DNA of 64,000 nucleotides, taken from the NCBI GenBank assembly GCA_016717655.1, contig JADKFC010000001.1, positions 62,001 to 126,000 of the forward strand. Direction: 5' to 3'. The notes under the pieces were generated by a model that was not told where the DNA came from, did not search any database, and saw only the letters and a program-made list of their open reading frames with translations. A program made the translations under genes and the position numbers. Source of the DNA: Saprospiraceae bacterium (GTDB lineage: Bacteria; Bacteroidota; Bacteroidia; Chitinophagales; Saprospiraceae). This document shows, in pieces, positions 51,485 through 61,398 of this stretch (position 1 is its first letter; each line of letters opens with the position of its first letter).

Positions 51485-54400
51485 TTAGAAGCTGATACTG
51501 CATCCGGTCATGAAGGTCCTGGCACTAGGGTAAAAGCCCCTGTCTATGCCAATTTCAAGACTTCCGTTGATGTTGCCAATCTCCGGATCGTAGCCGCTGT
51601 AGTTGGTAAATGTGATTAGGTTCTGGGCCGATACGTATACTTTTACCTGGCTCAATCTTACCTTGGTAAGCATGGTAACAGGCAGGTAATAGGATAGCTG
51701 CAAGGTTTTTAAACGCAGGTAGCTGCCATCTTCCACAAATCGATCTGACACCCTTGCATTTTGATTGGGGTCATTGAGGTTTACCCTGGGCTGTGAATTG
51801 GATGTACCCGGTCCCGTCCATCTCTCCAATACGGAAGAAGGTCTGTTGACATAGGTAAAGTCATACCTGGTGGTTGAATTGTAAATGTCATTGCCCTGGC
51901 TTCCCTGTGCAAATAAGCTCAATTCAAAGTTTTTATATTTCATTTCTGCATTGAAGCCATAAGTGAAATCAGGTGTAGGGTTGCCTATGATGGTGCGGTC
52001 GTTTTGATCGATGAGGCCATTGCCATCGAGGTCTTTAAATTTGATATCACCCGGTGCGGTACCCTCATTTTGGCGGGCATGACTTTCTACCTCTTGTTGG
52101 GTCTGGAAGATGCCTTCGGTAACGAAACCGTAAAAAGAAGCTATCGGATACCCTACATCGGTTATGGCTGCATTTGCGTTGGCCGACTGCACATAACCGG
52201 AATATACAGGCTGTCCCCCAAGGCCCAGTCCGGTCACCTTGCTATCGACCAGCGATAAGTTGCCACCTACACTATATTGTAAGGCGTGATCGGAATTGCG
52301 ATAAGTAAGTGAAAACTCCCAGCCTGAGTTTAAGGCGGTAGCTACGTTTTGGATCGGTGCGTTGGTTCCAGCTACCAGGGGTATGGGAGCAGCATACAAC
52401 ATATCAGATGTTTTTTTGCGGTAATAGTCAACAGTAGCGTTCACCCTGCCTTCCAGCAATTCTACATCCACACCTACATCGGTCTGGGTGCTGGTCTCCC
52501 ACTTGAGGTCGGGGTTGGGTGAAGTCAATGCCACACTGCCATTGGTGATGATCTCACCGGGACCAAAGGCATAATTTTGCCCTTTTTCAACAATGGTGGT
52601 AAAAGAGTAATCACCTATACGATCGTTGCCATTTTGACCCCAGCTGGCCCTTACCTTCAAATTACTAATGGTTGGCCATTGCCAGAAATCTTCTGCGGTT
52701 ACCTTCCAGCCTGCTGAAAAAGAAGGGAAGTAACCAAATCGGTTGTTACGTCCAAATCTGGAAGAGCCATCAGCCCTCAGGGTGGCAGAAAACAAATATT
52801 TGTCATCGAGTCCATAATACGCTTTACCAAAGTAAGAAAGCAGTGATGACTCATAAGCATATTGATATGCCGTTTGTGAGGCGATTGGATCAATGGTATT
52901 GGAAATAAACGCATCCTTCACATCATTGGAAGGCAGATTGGTATTGCCCCCTCCACTGCCATCAAATCGATTGGCCAGGGCTGAAGTACCGGTGATGAGG
53001 GTCAATTTGTGGCGATCGGCAAAGGCGGTCTGCCAGGTAAAAAAGTTTTCCCACTGCCAGTTTCTCCACTGATTATTGCCCACACCCACACTATTGATTA
53101 GGTTTTTTTCTGCAGCTGGTGCCTCTGAAACACTGGGCACATTCGACAAGTCAAATCTTGGATTAAAGGTACGTTGGATGGCAAAGGTGGCATCCATGCT
53201 GGCAGAAGATCTAAAGCTGAGCCCTTTGCCCAGCTTGATGTCGGCATAGGCATTTCCCACTATGCGGTTGCTGGTCCAGCTATTGTGGGTCTGATAAATG
53301 CCATTGACCGGATTGGCTATATCGGTGTCTGCATAGGTAGAATAAGCAAAGGTGCCATCTGCCTTGTACACAGGGGTCACGGGATCCATGTTGAGTGCCC
53401 TGATGATGGGTGAATTGTATTGGCTGTTTTCGGTAAGCCCATTTCTTTTTAACCAGGTAAATGCCAGGTTTGAACCCAGGGTTAGCCAGCTTTTGGTTTC
53501 ATGGGTGTTGTTGAGTCTTACCGTAGCTCGCTGGAAGTTAGCCTTGGGTCCACCTACAATTCCGTCCTGGGTAAAATAATTGGCGGATAGGGTATAGGTA
53601 GATTTGGGTCCTCCACCTGTAGCGGTGATCTGGTGACTCATGATGGGGGCTGTTTCAAAAATAGCTTCCTGCCAGTCGGTACCCTCACCAAGTGCTGATG
53701 GATTGTTGAATTCGGGCAGTGGTGTCTTACCTGCTGCTATATAGGCTTCATTTTGTAAGGTCGCATACTCTCTGGCATTGAGCAGGTCGATGAGTCGGGC
53801 TACTCTTTGAACGCCATAATAAAAATCATAGCTGATGGTGCCTTGTTTTTCTTTGCTTCCTTTTTTGGTGGTAATGAGAACCACTCCATTGGCTCCTCTG
53901 GAACCGTAGATGGCTGAAGAGGCAGCGTCTTTGAGGATGTCTATGTTTTCAATGTCGTTGGGATTGAGAAAGTCGAGTCCATCTACAGCTACACCATCTA
54001 CAATATAGAGGGGGTCACTGTTGTTGATGGTACCTATGCCCCGGATCCTAACCGTGAGCGGACTTCCCGGTGACCCTGAGCTCTGGGCTACCTGTACACC
54101 GGCTACCTTGCCTTGCAGGGCTTGTTCAACCCTGAGAATGGGCCGCTCTGCCAGGTCTTTCGATTTAATACTGGCGACACTGCCGCTGATCTCTGATCTT
54201 TTTTGGGTGGTATATCCTACAACCACTACCTCATCGAGTTGTGAGCTGTTTTCAGCAAGGGTAACATCGATGGTGGTGCGGTCTCCCACTATTTCTTCAA
54301 CGGTGGTGTAACCGATGTATGAAAACACCAGCACATCGGCCTTACTCTTCACCTCAAGTGAATACTTGCCATCGAGGTCGGTTATGGTTCCGTTGTCGGT

Positions 54401-54529
54401 ACCCTTGATGTAAACACTGACGCCGATGGCAGCATCTGTATTGTCTGCAAATCGCACCACACCAGTAATGGTTTGGGCCATGACCCACAAGGGAGACATT
54501 AGTAGAAAGAGGTAAAATATTTTTTTCAT
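51485..54529 (-). CDS. SusC/RagA-family TonB-dependent transporter
   Basis: 1014 residues with a signal peptide (FYLFLLMSPLWVMAQ). CarboxypepD_reg-like N-terminal domain (TITGVVRFADNTDAAIGVSV, GTITDLDGKYSLEV), TonB box-like region (LDEVVVVGYTTQKRSEISGS), plug (GVQVAQSSGSPGSPLTVRIR, PLYIVDGVAVDGL, DAASSAIYGSRGANGVVLIT) and a 22-strand barrel. Imports oligosaccharides released by the GH16 enzymes with SusD. A hairpin lies just upstream (54548-54584). Confidence 0.96.
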   Translation of the reverse strand: MKKIFYLFLLMSPLWVMAQTITGVVRFADNTDAAIGVSVYIKGTDNGTITDLDGKYSLEVKSKADVLVFSYIGYTTVEEIVGDRTTIDVTLAENSSQLDEVVVVGYTTQKRSEISGSVASIKSKDLAERPILRVEQALQGKVAGVQVAQSSGSPGSPLTVRIRGIGTINNSDPLYIVDGVAVDGLDFLNPNDIENIDILKDAASSAIYGSRGANGVVLITTKKGSKEKQGTISYDFYYGVQRVARLIDLLNAREYATLQNEAYIAAGKTPLPEFNNPSALGEGTDWQEAIFETAPIMSHQITATGGGPKSTYTLSANYFTQDGIVGGPKANFQRATVRLNNTHETKSWLTLGSNLAFTWLKRNGLTENSQYNSPIIRALNMDPVTPVYKADGTFAYSTYADTDIANPVNGIYQTHNSWTSNRIVGNAYADIKLGKGLSFRSSASMDATFAIQRTFNPRFDLSNVPSVSEAPAAEKNLINSVGVGNNQWRNWQWENFFTWQTAFADRHKLTLITGTSALANRFDGSGGGNTNLPSNDVKDAFISNTIDPIASQTAYQYAYESSLLSYFGKAYYGLDDKYLFSATLRADGSSRFGRNNRFGYFPSFSAGWKVTAEDFWQWPTISNLKVRASWGQNGNDRIGDYSFTTIVEKGQNYAFGPGEIITNGSVALTSPNPDLKWETSTQTDVGVDVELLEGRVNATVDYYRKKTSDMLYAAPIPLVAGTNAPIQNVATALNSGWEFSLTYRNSDHALQYSVGGNLSLVDSKVTGLGLGGQPVYSGYVQSANANAAITDVGYPIASFYGFVTEGIFQTQQEVESHARQNEGTAPGDIKFKDLDGNGLIDQNDRTIIGNPTPDFTYGFNAEMKYKNFELSLFAQGSQGNDIYNSTTRYDFTYVNRPSSVLERWTGPGTSNSQPRVNLNDPNQNARVSDRFVEDGSYLRLKTLQLSYYLPVTMLTKVRLSQVKVYVSAQNLITFTNYSGYDPEIGNINGSLEIGIDRGFYPSARTFMTGCSISF

Positions 54530-54547
54530 GTTGATAAGTTTAACCCG

Positions 54548-54584
54548 CCGGAAAAAACCGCTTCAATGTTACGGTTTTTTCCGG
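54548..54584 (-). promoter_or_regulatory. Intergenic hairpin ahead of susC
   Basis: CCGGAAAAAACCG (54548-54560) and CGGTTTTTTCCGG (54572-54584) form a perfect 13-bp stem with an 11-base loop. Located between the carbohydrate-binding protein gene and susC in the same operon direction. Looks like an attenuator or RNA processing site that could set different levels of the two genes. Confidence 0.6.
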
Positions 54585-54631
54585 TTAGGCTTGGATAAAA
54601 GTAGTAACAAACACTACAATTCAGTCATTTT

Positions 54632-56671
54632 TTAAAGTTTGATCCATTTTGCACTCTGACTGCGACCCTTTGCGGTGGCGGTAATCAGGTACATTCCTTT
54701 TTGCCATTGTGCACTTTCTTCCAGTGTGAGGTTGTATCCGCTCATCTTTTTGGAATAGATGATCTGGCCTAAACCATTGCTTACCCTTATGACTACTTCT
54801 TTACCATCTGCCACGTTGAGGCTGGCTTGATGGGATGGGTTGGCAGTAAGGGAAAACAAATCACCTGCTACCACCTCTTCGCCTGTAGAAGAAATACATG
54901 AGGTACTGTTGATACAGCCACCATAACAGTTTTCTACAATGGTATCCGTGGTAACTGCATTTAAAAATCTATCGTTAAAATTATTTGGGTTGCCGCAGCT
55001 TAGGCCAGTGAGGTCTTCTTTACAGCTAAAGTCACCGCAAGGTCCATTGGCATAGGCATAGAAGGAAGAAAAACTTCTCTTGCGAGGTACCACTACTTCG
55101 TAATAATCGTTGACAGGCTTCATTTTGTACCTTCCACCGGGAATGTCAAAATTACCGCCACCGGCCAGCCAGACACCCTCTGTATTGGGGGTTACAGCGC
55201 CCATACCCAAACGGAAAGAGATTTTCACTTCTTCACCACAAGCGTAACAGCTGTTGTAACAGAATTTTTCATTCTGATTGGGCTGTGAGACCAATAATTT
55301 TCTATTGACAAAGGCTCCGGTTGGATCGGAAACAGTACATTCTTCGGTACCAATAAAAGCTTCCTGCTGCTGCCAGTTGTCTAAGGTCACTTTGTATTCG
55401 TAAACTCCAACTGGTAGATCGATGCTGCCAACCCATATGCCATCTGCATTTTCGTCTGTCAGGCCATTGGCATCGCCAGCCCAGTTGTTGAAAGTACCAC
55501 TGATATATACCTTGTCAAAATCACCTGAATAATTATTCATATTGACTTCAAAGTTGACCGTACGGATGGCAGGCCCGCTGCTTCCTTCTACACAAATGTC
55601 GTCAAAGTAAGATATGGTTTCTGTTCCTGTTCCGGCAGTCCCAAAATCAAAAAACAGAACAATCCTGCTGTAGGTAAATCCTTTGGCTGGCTGATTGGGC
55701 GCCTCGATAGAAGGGAGGTTGACATCAAAAACCAGTTCTTCCCACTCATTGATTTTAGTATTTGCTACGGTGGTGATCCAATTGGGTCCGCCATCGGCTG
55801 ATCCTTCCAGTTTGAGCGCAAGGTTGCCAATGTGGTCCATGTGCACTTTAATTTTAATCTTGCCATTATCAACCAGGTTTACGGGAACTGTTGGATTGGG
55901 GTTAGAAAATGCTCCTGCCCATACCTCTGCTACTGCCGGTTTTACGTATTTGGATACCTTGGCGCTGGCGTTGATACCGCTGGCATTTGGGTTGTCTATT
56001 ACTTCATTGACACTGCCATCCAGTGGACTGCCAAAATACTGGAAAACGGTAGAAAGGCTGTCGCCTTCAAAATCAAGAACTGGGTTGCAAACTGAGGCTC
56101 CTCCTGCATCGGTGCGGATATCGTCAAAATACGACACCACTTCTGATCCGGTTCCAGATGTACCAAAATCAAAGAACAACACTACTCTTGCGTAGTTGTG
56201 GCCGGAGGCCGGCTGATTTGGACCTTCGATAGATGGAATGTTGGCATCAAAGACCAATTCTTCCCACTCATTGACCTTGGTATTGGCTACTGTAGTAATC
56301 CAATTGGGACCCGCGTCTGGAGAACCTTCTAATTTTAAAGACAGGCTGCCGATGTGATCCATCCATACTTTGATGCGAATAGTGGAGGTAGAGGTTAGAT
56401 CTACCAAGGCAGTAGGATTGGGATTGGAAAATGCTCCTGCCCAAACTTCTGCAACGGCTGGTTTTACAAATTTGGCAACCCTGGCACTGGCATTAATGCC
56501 CCCTGGAGCCGGATTGTCAATGATTTCATTTAAACTACCATCCAAAGGACTTCCAAAGTACTGGAAGGTAGTTGAGGTGGCCGGATCTTCAAAATCCAGA
56601 ATGGTGGTTTGTGCATTGACCCCACTCAAAACGAGCAAGACCATACAAATGGTGTAAAATGTGGCTTTCAT
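54632..56671 (-). CDS. Secreted carbohydrate-binding protein with tandem domain duplication and C-terminal sorting-like domain
   Basis: 679 residues. Signal peptide to residue 20 (VNAQ). Residues about 22-186 and 197-360 are two near-identical beta-sandwich units: each runs from ILDFE/VLDFEGD through FQYFGSPLDGS and VKPAVAEVWAGAFSNPNP to VVLFFDFGTSGTGSE / SYFDDI. Residues about 370-450 resemble a CBM48/CBM20-like domain (FDKVYISGTFNNWAGDANG). Then a Cys-rich module and a C-terminal T9SS-type end (FSLTANPSHQASLNV...KGMYLITATAKG). Likely binds polysaccharide at the surface. First gene of the PUL operon, divergent from its regulator. Confidence 0.8.
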   Translation of the reverse strand: MKATFYTICMVLLVLSGVNAQTTILDFEDPATSTTFQYFGSPLDGSLNEIIDNPAPGGINASARVAKFVKPAVAEVWAGAFSNPNPTALVDLTSTSTIRIKVWMDHIGSLSLKLEGSPDAGPNWITTVANTKVNEWEELVFDANIPSIEGPNQPASGHNYARVVLFFDFGTSGTGSEVVSYFDDIRTDAGGASVCNPVLDFEGDSLSTVFQYFGSPLDGSVNEVIDNPNASGINASAKVSKYVKPAVAEVWAGAFSNPNPTVPVNLVDNGKIKIKVHMDHIGNLALKLEGSADGGPNWITTVANTKINEWEELVFDVNLPSIEAPNQPAKGFTYSRIVLFFDFGTAGTGTETISYFDDICVEGSSGPAIRTVNFEVNMNNYSGDFDKVYISGTFNNWAGDANGLTDENADGIWVGSIDLPVGVYEYKVTLDNWQQQEAFIGTEECTVSDPTGAFVNRKLLVSQPNQNEKFCYNSCYACGEEVKISFRLGMGAVTPNTEGVWLAGGGNFDIPGGRYKMKPVNDYYEVVVPRKRSFSSFYAYANGPCGDFSCKEDLTGLSCGNPNNFNDRFLNAVTTDTIVENCYGGCINSTSCISSTGEEVVAGDLFSLTANPSHQASLNVADGKEVVIRVSNGLGQIIYSKKMSGYNLTLEESAQWQKGMYLITATAKGRSQSAKWIKL

Positions 56672-56707
56672 GTGAAATGGTTTAAAAATGTACGTTTGAA
56701 TGAGGCG

Positions 56708-56797
56708 AAGATATCTTATCTTTATTCCGTACTTTTCTTTTTAACCACGTTTTCAATACCACAAGCTTAAAAAATAACTACGGCAATACTACGGCAA
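56708..56797. promoter_or_regulatory. PUL control region: dyad and 11-base-spaced direct repeat
   Basis: In the 133-base divergent gap: perfect dyad AAGATATCTT (56708-56717) and the direct repeat ACTACGGCAA at 56777-56786 and 56788-56797, start to start 11 bases (one helical turn), just before the regulator's ATG. Candidate binding sites for the HTH regulator. Confidence 0.45.
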
Positions 56798-56804
56798 CTA
56801 AAAA

Positions 56805-59753
56805 ATGAATACTGAAAATCAGATATTTATAAAAATATTCGGTACTCAATCCAAAAAGAAGGTGTACCACGTTGCTATTTTGGTCATTTATTGTCTACTT
56901 TTTTTAATTCCTCATTTTATATCCTCACAAACAGAGTACCACCCCTTCAATTTAGGTTCAAAATCCATCTTTAATTTTCCTAAAACGGAATACCAGGGAG
57001 CCACCCAAAGTTGGGACATTTCAGAAGATGAACGGGGCTATCTGTACTTTGCCAACAACGACGGCCTACTGGAATTTGATGGCCAAAGTTGGTCGGTGTA
57101 TAAGGTTGCCAATCAGACCATTGTGCGTTCTATTGCCTACCAGAGTGGAGGCAGAATCTATGCCGGGGCGCAAAATGAACTGGGTTATTTCGAACCAGAC
57201 GCCAGTGGTTGTCTGAAATACCAGTCCTTGCTTGCTTTTTTACCCAAAGACCTGCCCATTGAAGATGTTTGGGATATTGTCATCCAGGGAAAAGAAGTTT
57301 TTTTTCGCACCAACCGCTATGTTTTGGTGTACGATGGCGATAAACAAATCAAAGCGGTTTACAAAGGTGCAACTTTATTCTTAGGCACTACTTCAAAACA
57401 TCTGATCCTCCAGAAGTCCGATTTTTCTCTCTGGCAGTGGGCTAAAGGAGCTTGGCAACCACTCTCACCTTCATTCGAGCTACCGGGCCTTGTCACCTCA
57501 GTTCTCCAAATGGAGGGAGATACTACTCTTTTTACAACTTTGAAAAACGGAATCTATTACCATACCCCTACAGGAGGTGCCAGATGGGAGACTCCCTATA
57601 CCGAGACTTTGCAACAAAAAAGGATTTATCACGCCTCCCTTACCCGAGATCATAAGCTGGCTCTGGGTACATCGCTGGATGGGGTGATCTTGCTAGATGC
57701 CAGGGGGCGATGGCATCATTCTTATCACAAGCAGAATGGCCTTATTCACAACAATGTGTTGTGTACTTACATCGACAAACAGGGTAATCTCTGGGTGGCT
57801 CTAGACAATGGAATTGCGGCCATCCAACTTTCATCGCCTTTTTCTACCATTATCCCTAACAAAGAACTGGGCAGCACCGGCTATGCCATGGCCATACACC
57901 AAAACAAGCTCTATCTAGGCCAATCCGATGGCTTGTACACCTTGCCTTGGAAAGACCATTATCAAATGCAAGAGGTCGAAAAAATTTACCAAGGTGGCGC
58001 AAAGTGATGGTCAGGTGTGGGGGCTTAGCTCACTAGGATCCGACCTTTGGATGGGCCACCATGAAGGCTTATTTCGCATTCTAAACAATAATAGCAGGGT
58101 CTATGGAGCTGGACTGGGAGCCTGGACCGTCATCTCGCTGGATGAAAATCATTTGTTAGAAGGTGGATACGATGGCCTGATGGTTTATCAGAAAAAAGAC
58201 AACGAATGGCAAAGATTTTTCAAAATTAATGGCTTAAATGAGTCCTGCAGAATTGCTATTAAAGACGATGCCAATCAAATTTGGGTTTCTCATCCTTACC
58301 GCGGAGTTTATAAGGTGAGTTTTGATGATAAAGACCGGAAAAAAGTAAAAATAGACCATTTTACAGCAGCCAATGGACTGCCTTCTGATCTCAACAATTA
58401 TGTGTTTAACATAGCTGGTAAAGCGGTCATTGGCACTGAAAAAGGGGTCTATCGTTTTGATACCTCTAAATCCCGCTTTGTTCCTGCGGTTGATTTTAAC
58501 CAAAGCCTGGGAGATAAGGTCAGGGTAAAATACTTAAAAGAAGACCAGGAAGGAAATATTTGGTTTGCTGCCGGTGCCGAAGTAGGCCTGCTGAAAATTG
58601 ATGACCTGGGACTTGAAAAAAAAGCAAAAAAATCATCTTCCCTGAACTGGAGCGAAAACTAGTGGGAGGCTTTGAAAGCATCTATCCCTACAACCAGGAC
58701 CACGTGTTTTTTGCCACAGAGACCGGATTTATGCATTACGGTCCCGGTAAAAAAGCCGAAGCTGCATTGAAGTTGCATTTTTCAAAAATAATGGGAAAGG
58801 GTGATACCCTCCTGGTTGGAAGCAGGCACCCTTCTTTCGGTGCTGATTCAAAAAAGGAACTTTCTTTTGCCTATGAATACAATGACCTTACTTTTTACTT
58901 TTCATCTACGGGCATCTCCCACAAAGACCTGATCGACTACAGATGTTTGATGAAGGGCTATGATGATGGATGGTCGGCCTGGTCAAGGGAGGGAAGGAAA
59001 CAATATTCGCGATTACGACCTGGTAAATATACCCTTCAAGTACAGGCCCGTATCAGGGGCGACCGGCAGATGAAAGAAATACAATGCCAGTTTACAATCT
59101 TGCCTCCCTGGTACCTTTCAGGTTATGCCCTTTTTCTCTATGTGTTGGTGGGATTGGGTGGTTTGGTAGCATTAATGAGATACCAATACCGCCGCTTTGA
59201 AAAAGAAAAACAAAAAATCCAGGACGAATACCGAGAAGAACAGGAAAAACAAGCCCTGCAGGTAGAGCAGGCCAAAGCCGCTCTGGTGCAGATGCAAAAT
59301 GAAAAACTGGCCACCGACATTGCCTTTAAAAACCAGGAGCTGGCCTCTGCCACCATGCACCTTGTCCAAAAAGGAGAAGTGCTGCATACCATTAAACAAG
59401 CCCTAGATCAGATCCTTGAAAAGTCGCCCCGCCCTGAAGTTCGCAAAGAAATACAAGGCCTCATCAACCTCATGAATTTCGACAACAAAATCGATGAAGA
59501 CTGGGAACAATTCTCCCACCACTTCGATCAGGTCCACGTCAACTTTATGGAGCGCTTGCGCAAAAAATACCCCCAGATAACGGCCAACGACGAAAAACTA
59601 TGTGCCTACCTCCGTCTGAACCTCAGCACCAAGGAAACGGCTCAAATGATGAACATTTCCGTTAGAGGGGTTGAAGCCAGCCGATATCGCCTCCGCAAAA
59701 AACTGGGACTTTCCAACGAAGAAAATCTGGTTGAATTTATGATGCGTGTGTAA
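56805..59753 (+). CDS. Membrane-bound propeller / Y_Y_Y / LuxR-type HTH regulator (two frame breaks)
   Basis: About 982 residues in three frame segments. N-terminal helix (VAILVIYCLLFLIPHFI), Reg_prop beta-propeller repeats (about 60-620), Y_Y_Y domain near 684-755 (LTFYFSSTGISHKDLIDYRC, GWSAWSREG), a transmembrane helix near 766-792 (LFLYVLVGLGGLVALM), a coiled coil (about 795-850), and a LuxR-like HTH near 932-980 (LNLSTKETAQMMNISVRGVE). No kinase domain, so a one-component transmembrane activator. Breaks: one extra A in 57979-57984 (joins to VEKFTKVAQSDGQVWGL) and one missing A in 58626-58632 (joins to KKIIFPELERKLVGG). Divergent from the PUL it probably controls on sensing a beta-glucan oligosaccharide. 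Confidence 0.85.
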
Positions 59754-59755
59754 AC

Positions 59756-59935
59756 GAGGCAACCGCTTACCGCTGTCCGCTTACCGTCGACCGCTTACGG
59801 CTTACCGGCAACCGCTGTCCGGCAACCGCTTACCGTCGACCGCTTACCGTCGACCGCTTACTGCTTACCGTCGACCGCTTACCGCTGACTGCTTACTGTC
59901 GACCGCTTACCGCTGTCCGTCTACAGCTGTCCGGA
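59756..59935. repeat. Tandem CCGCTTACCGTCGA-type array
   Basis: About fifteen irregular copies of 10-14-base units CCGCTTACCG, CCGCTGTCCG and CGACCGCTTA, several joined by TCGA. GC-rich in contrast to the AT-rich array that follows directly. Any ORF here only translates the repeat. Confidence 0.85.
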
Positions 59936-59939
59936 AATT

Positions 59940-60375
59940 GATATTTGTACTTGAAATTCGTAATTATTAATTGAATCAACGTAATTCTCAATTCGTAATT
60001 CGTAATTGAATATCGTAATTTTCAATTCGTAATTCGTAATTGAATATCGTAATTCTCAATTTGTAATTCGTAATTAAATATCGTCATACTCAATTTGTAA
60101 TTCGTAATTAAATATCGTAATTCTCAATTTGTAATTCGTCATTGAATATCGTAATTCTCAATTCGTAATTCGTAATTAAATATCGTAATTCTCAATTCGT
60201 AATTCGTAATTGAATATCTCAATTCGTAATTCGTAATTCGTAATTGAATATCGTAATTCTCAATTTGTAATTCTTAATTGAATATCGTAATTCTCAATTC
60301 GTAATTCGTAATTGAATATCGTAATTCTCAATTCGTAATTCGTAATTGAAATCCGTAATTCGTAATTAAAATCAG
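59940..60375. repeat. Tandem AATTCGTAATT-type array
   Basis: Some twelve units of about 33-36 bases, each built of TCGTAATTCTCAATT(C/T)GTAATTCGTAATTGAATA. It is the reverse-oriented relative of the array at 29636-29905. It fills the gap up to the exonuclease gene's end. Confidence 0.88.
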
Positions 60376-60399
60376 GTAGCCGACTCCTCCAACGCTCCA

Positions 60400-61365
60400 C
60401 TACCCAGAAACAGCGGCGGCATCATAGCCTTGAGATTGTAACCATTGAGCCAGGGCTTTATCGTAACCGTGCATGGTATATACTTTGTGTGCCCCGGTTT
60501 CTTTGATGGTTGCTATTATGCCATTCCAGTCTGCGTGATCAGAAAGTACAAAAGAGGCACCTCCATGGCGATCGCGAAATTTTTTAAGGGCCATCCAGCC
60601 AGAAGCCTCTGCTTTTTGCCAGGGAGAAATCCTGCCGGCCCACGGACCCGTAGCAAGGCTGGAACTTATGATTAGGGCTCCGGCCCATTCATTTTCCTTC
60701 CACCTGGCGGGGATGGGTTGAACAGCAGGGAGTGCGTAACCAAGTTTTTGGATGATTTCATTGGTCTTTAAAATGGTAGAATGGGCGTAAACCGGACCGA
60801 TGGGCTCATTGGCCAACATGTGGATCAGGCGTTGGGCTTTGCCCAAAGAATAGGCACTGATGAGCGAAGGTTTTTGATTTTCTTTGTTTTCCTGCCACCA
60901 ATGTTTGATCTCATGGGTGATGGTGTCCTGGGCCTGCCAGTTGTAGATGGGCAGCCCAAAAGTAGATTCGGTGATAAAACAGTGGCATTTCACGGGTTCA
61001 AGGGCCTCGGTAAGCCCGTCTGCTTCTACTTTGTAGTCGCCACTGACCACCCAGATTTCGCCTTTGTATTCAATGCGAACCTGCGCGCTGCCCACAACAT
61101 GGCCAGCGGGGAAAAATGTGAATTCTACACCGTTTATAGAAAAAGATTGCCCGTAAGGGTAGGAAGTGGCCTGTATGTGCCGGCCCAACCTAAGTTTGAT
61201 CAGGGCTAGGCTGCCCTCCGGACAGATGTAACTTTTGTGACCCGAGCGGGCATGGTCAGCGTGAGCATGGGTGATAATTGCCTTATTTACAGCGTTGTGT
61301 GGATCAATATAAACATCTGCGGGCGGACAATACATGCCTTTAGAAGTAAATTCAACCAATTGCAT
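60400..61365 (-). CDS. Ligase-associated-type MBL/beta-CASP DNA exonuclease
   Basis: 321 residues. Metallo-beta-lactamase motif THAHADHARSGH (HxHxDH) at about 33-44, GHVVGSAQVRIE near 88, SGDYKVEADGL near 107, and the beta-CASP C-terminal SDHADWNGI/ YTMHGYD. The N-terminal start (VEFTSKGMYCPPADVYIDPH) matches the ligase-associated exonuclease family, which normally sits beside an ATP-dependent DNA ligase and helicase; no ligase is in this window. Divergent from the flippase, 33 bases apart. It ends in TAG directly beside the repeat array. Confidence 0.85.
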   Translation of the reverse strand: MQLVEFTSKGMYCPPADVYIDPHNAVNKAIITHAHADHARSGHKSYICPEGSLALIKLRLGRHIQATSYPYGQSFSINGVEFTFFPAGHVVGSAQVRIEYKGEIWVVSGDYKVEADGLTEALEPVKCHCFITESTFGLPIYNWQAQDTITHEIKHWWQENKENQKPSLISAYSLGKAQRLIHMLANEPIGPVYAHSTILKTNEIIQKLGYALPAVQPIPARWKENEWAGALIISSSLATGPWAGRISPWQKAEASGWMALKKFRDRHGGASFVLSDHADWNGIIATIKETGAHKVYTMHGYDKALAQWLQSQGYDAAAVSG

Positions 61366-61398
61366 AGTTATTTTTACTTTTGCCCTTCATTAAGACCC

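Noticed and set aside
59746..59970. 74-residue ORF rich in RPLTAYR
   Set aside because: It only translates the CCGCTTACCG tandem array; no conserved protein features.
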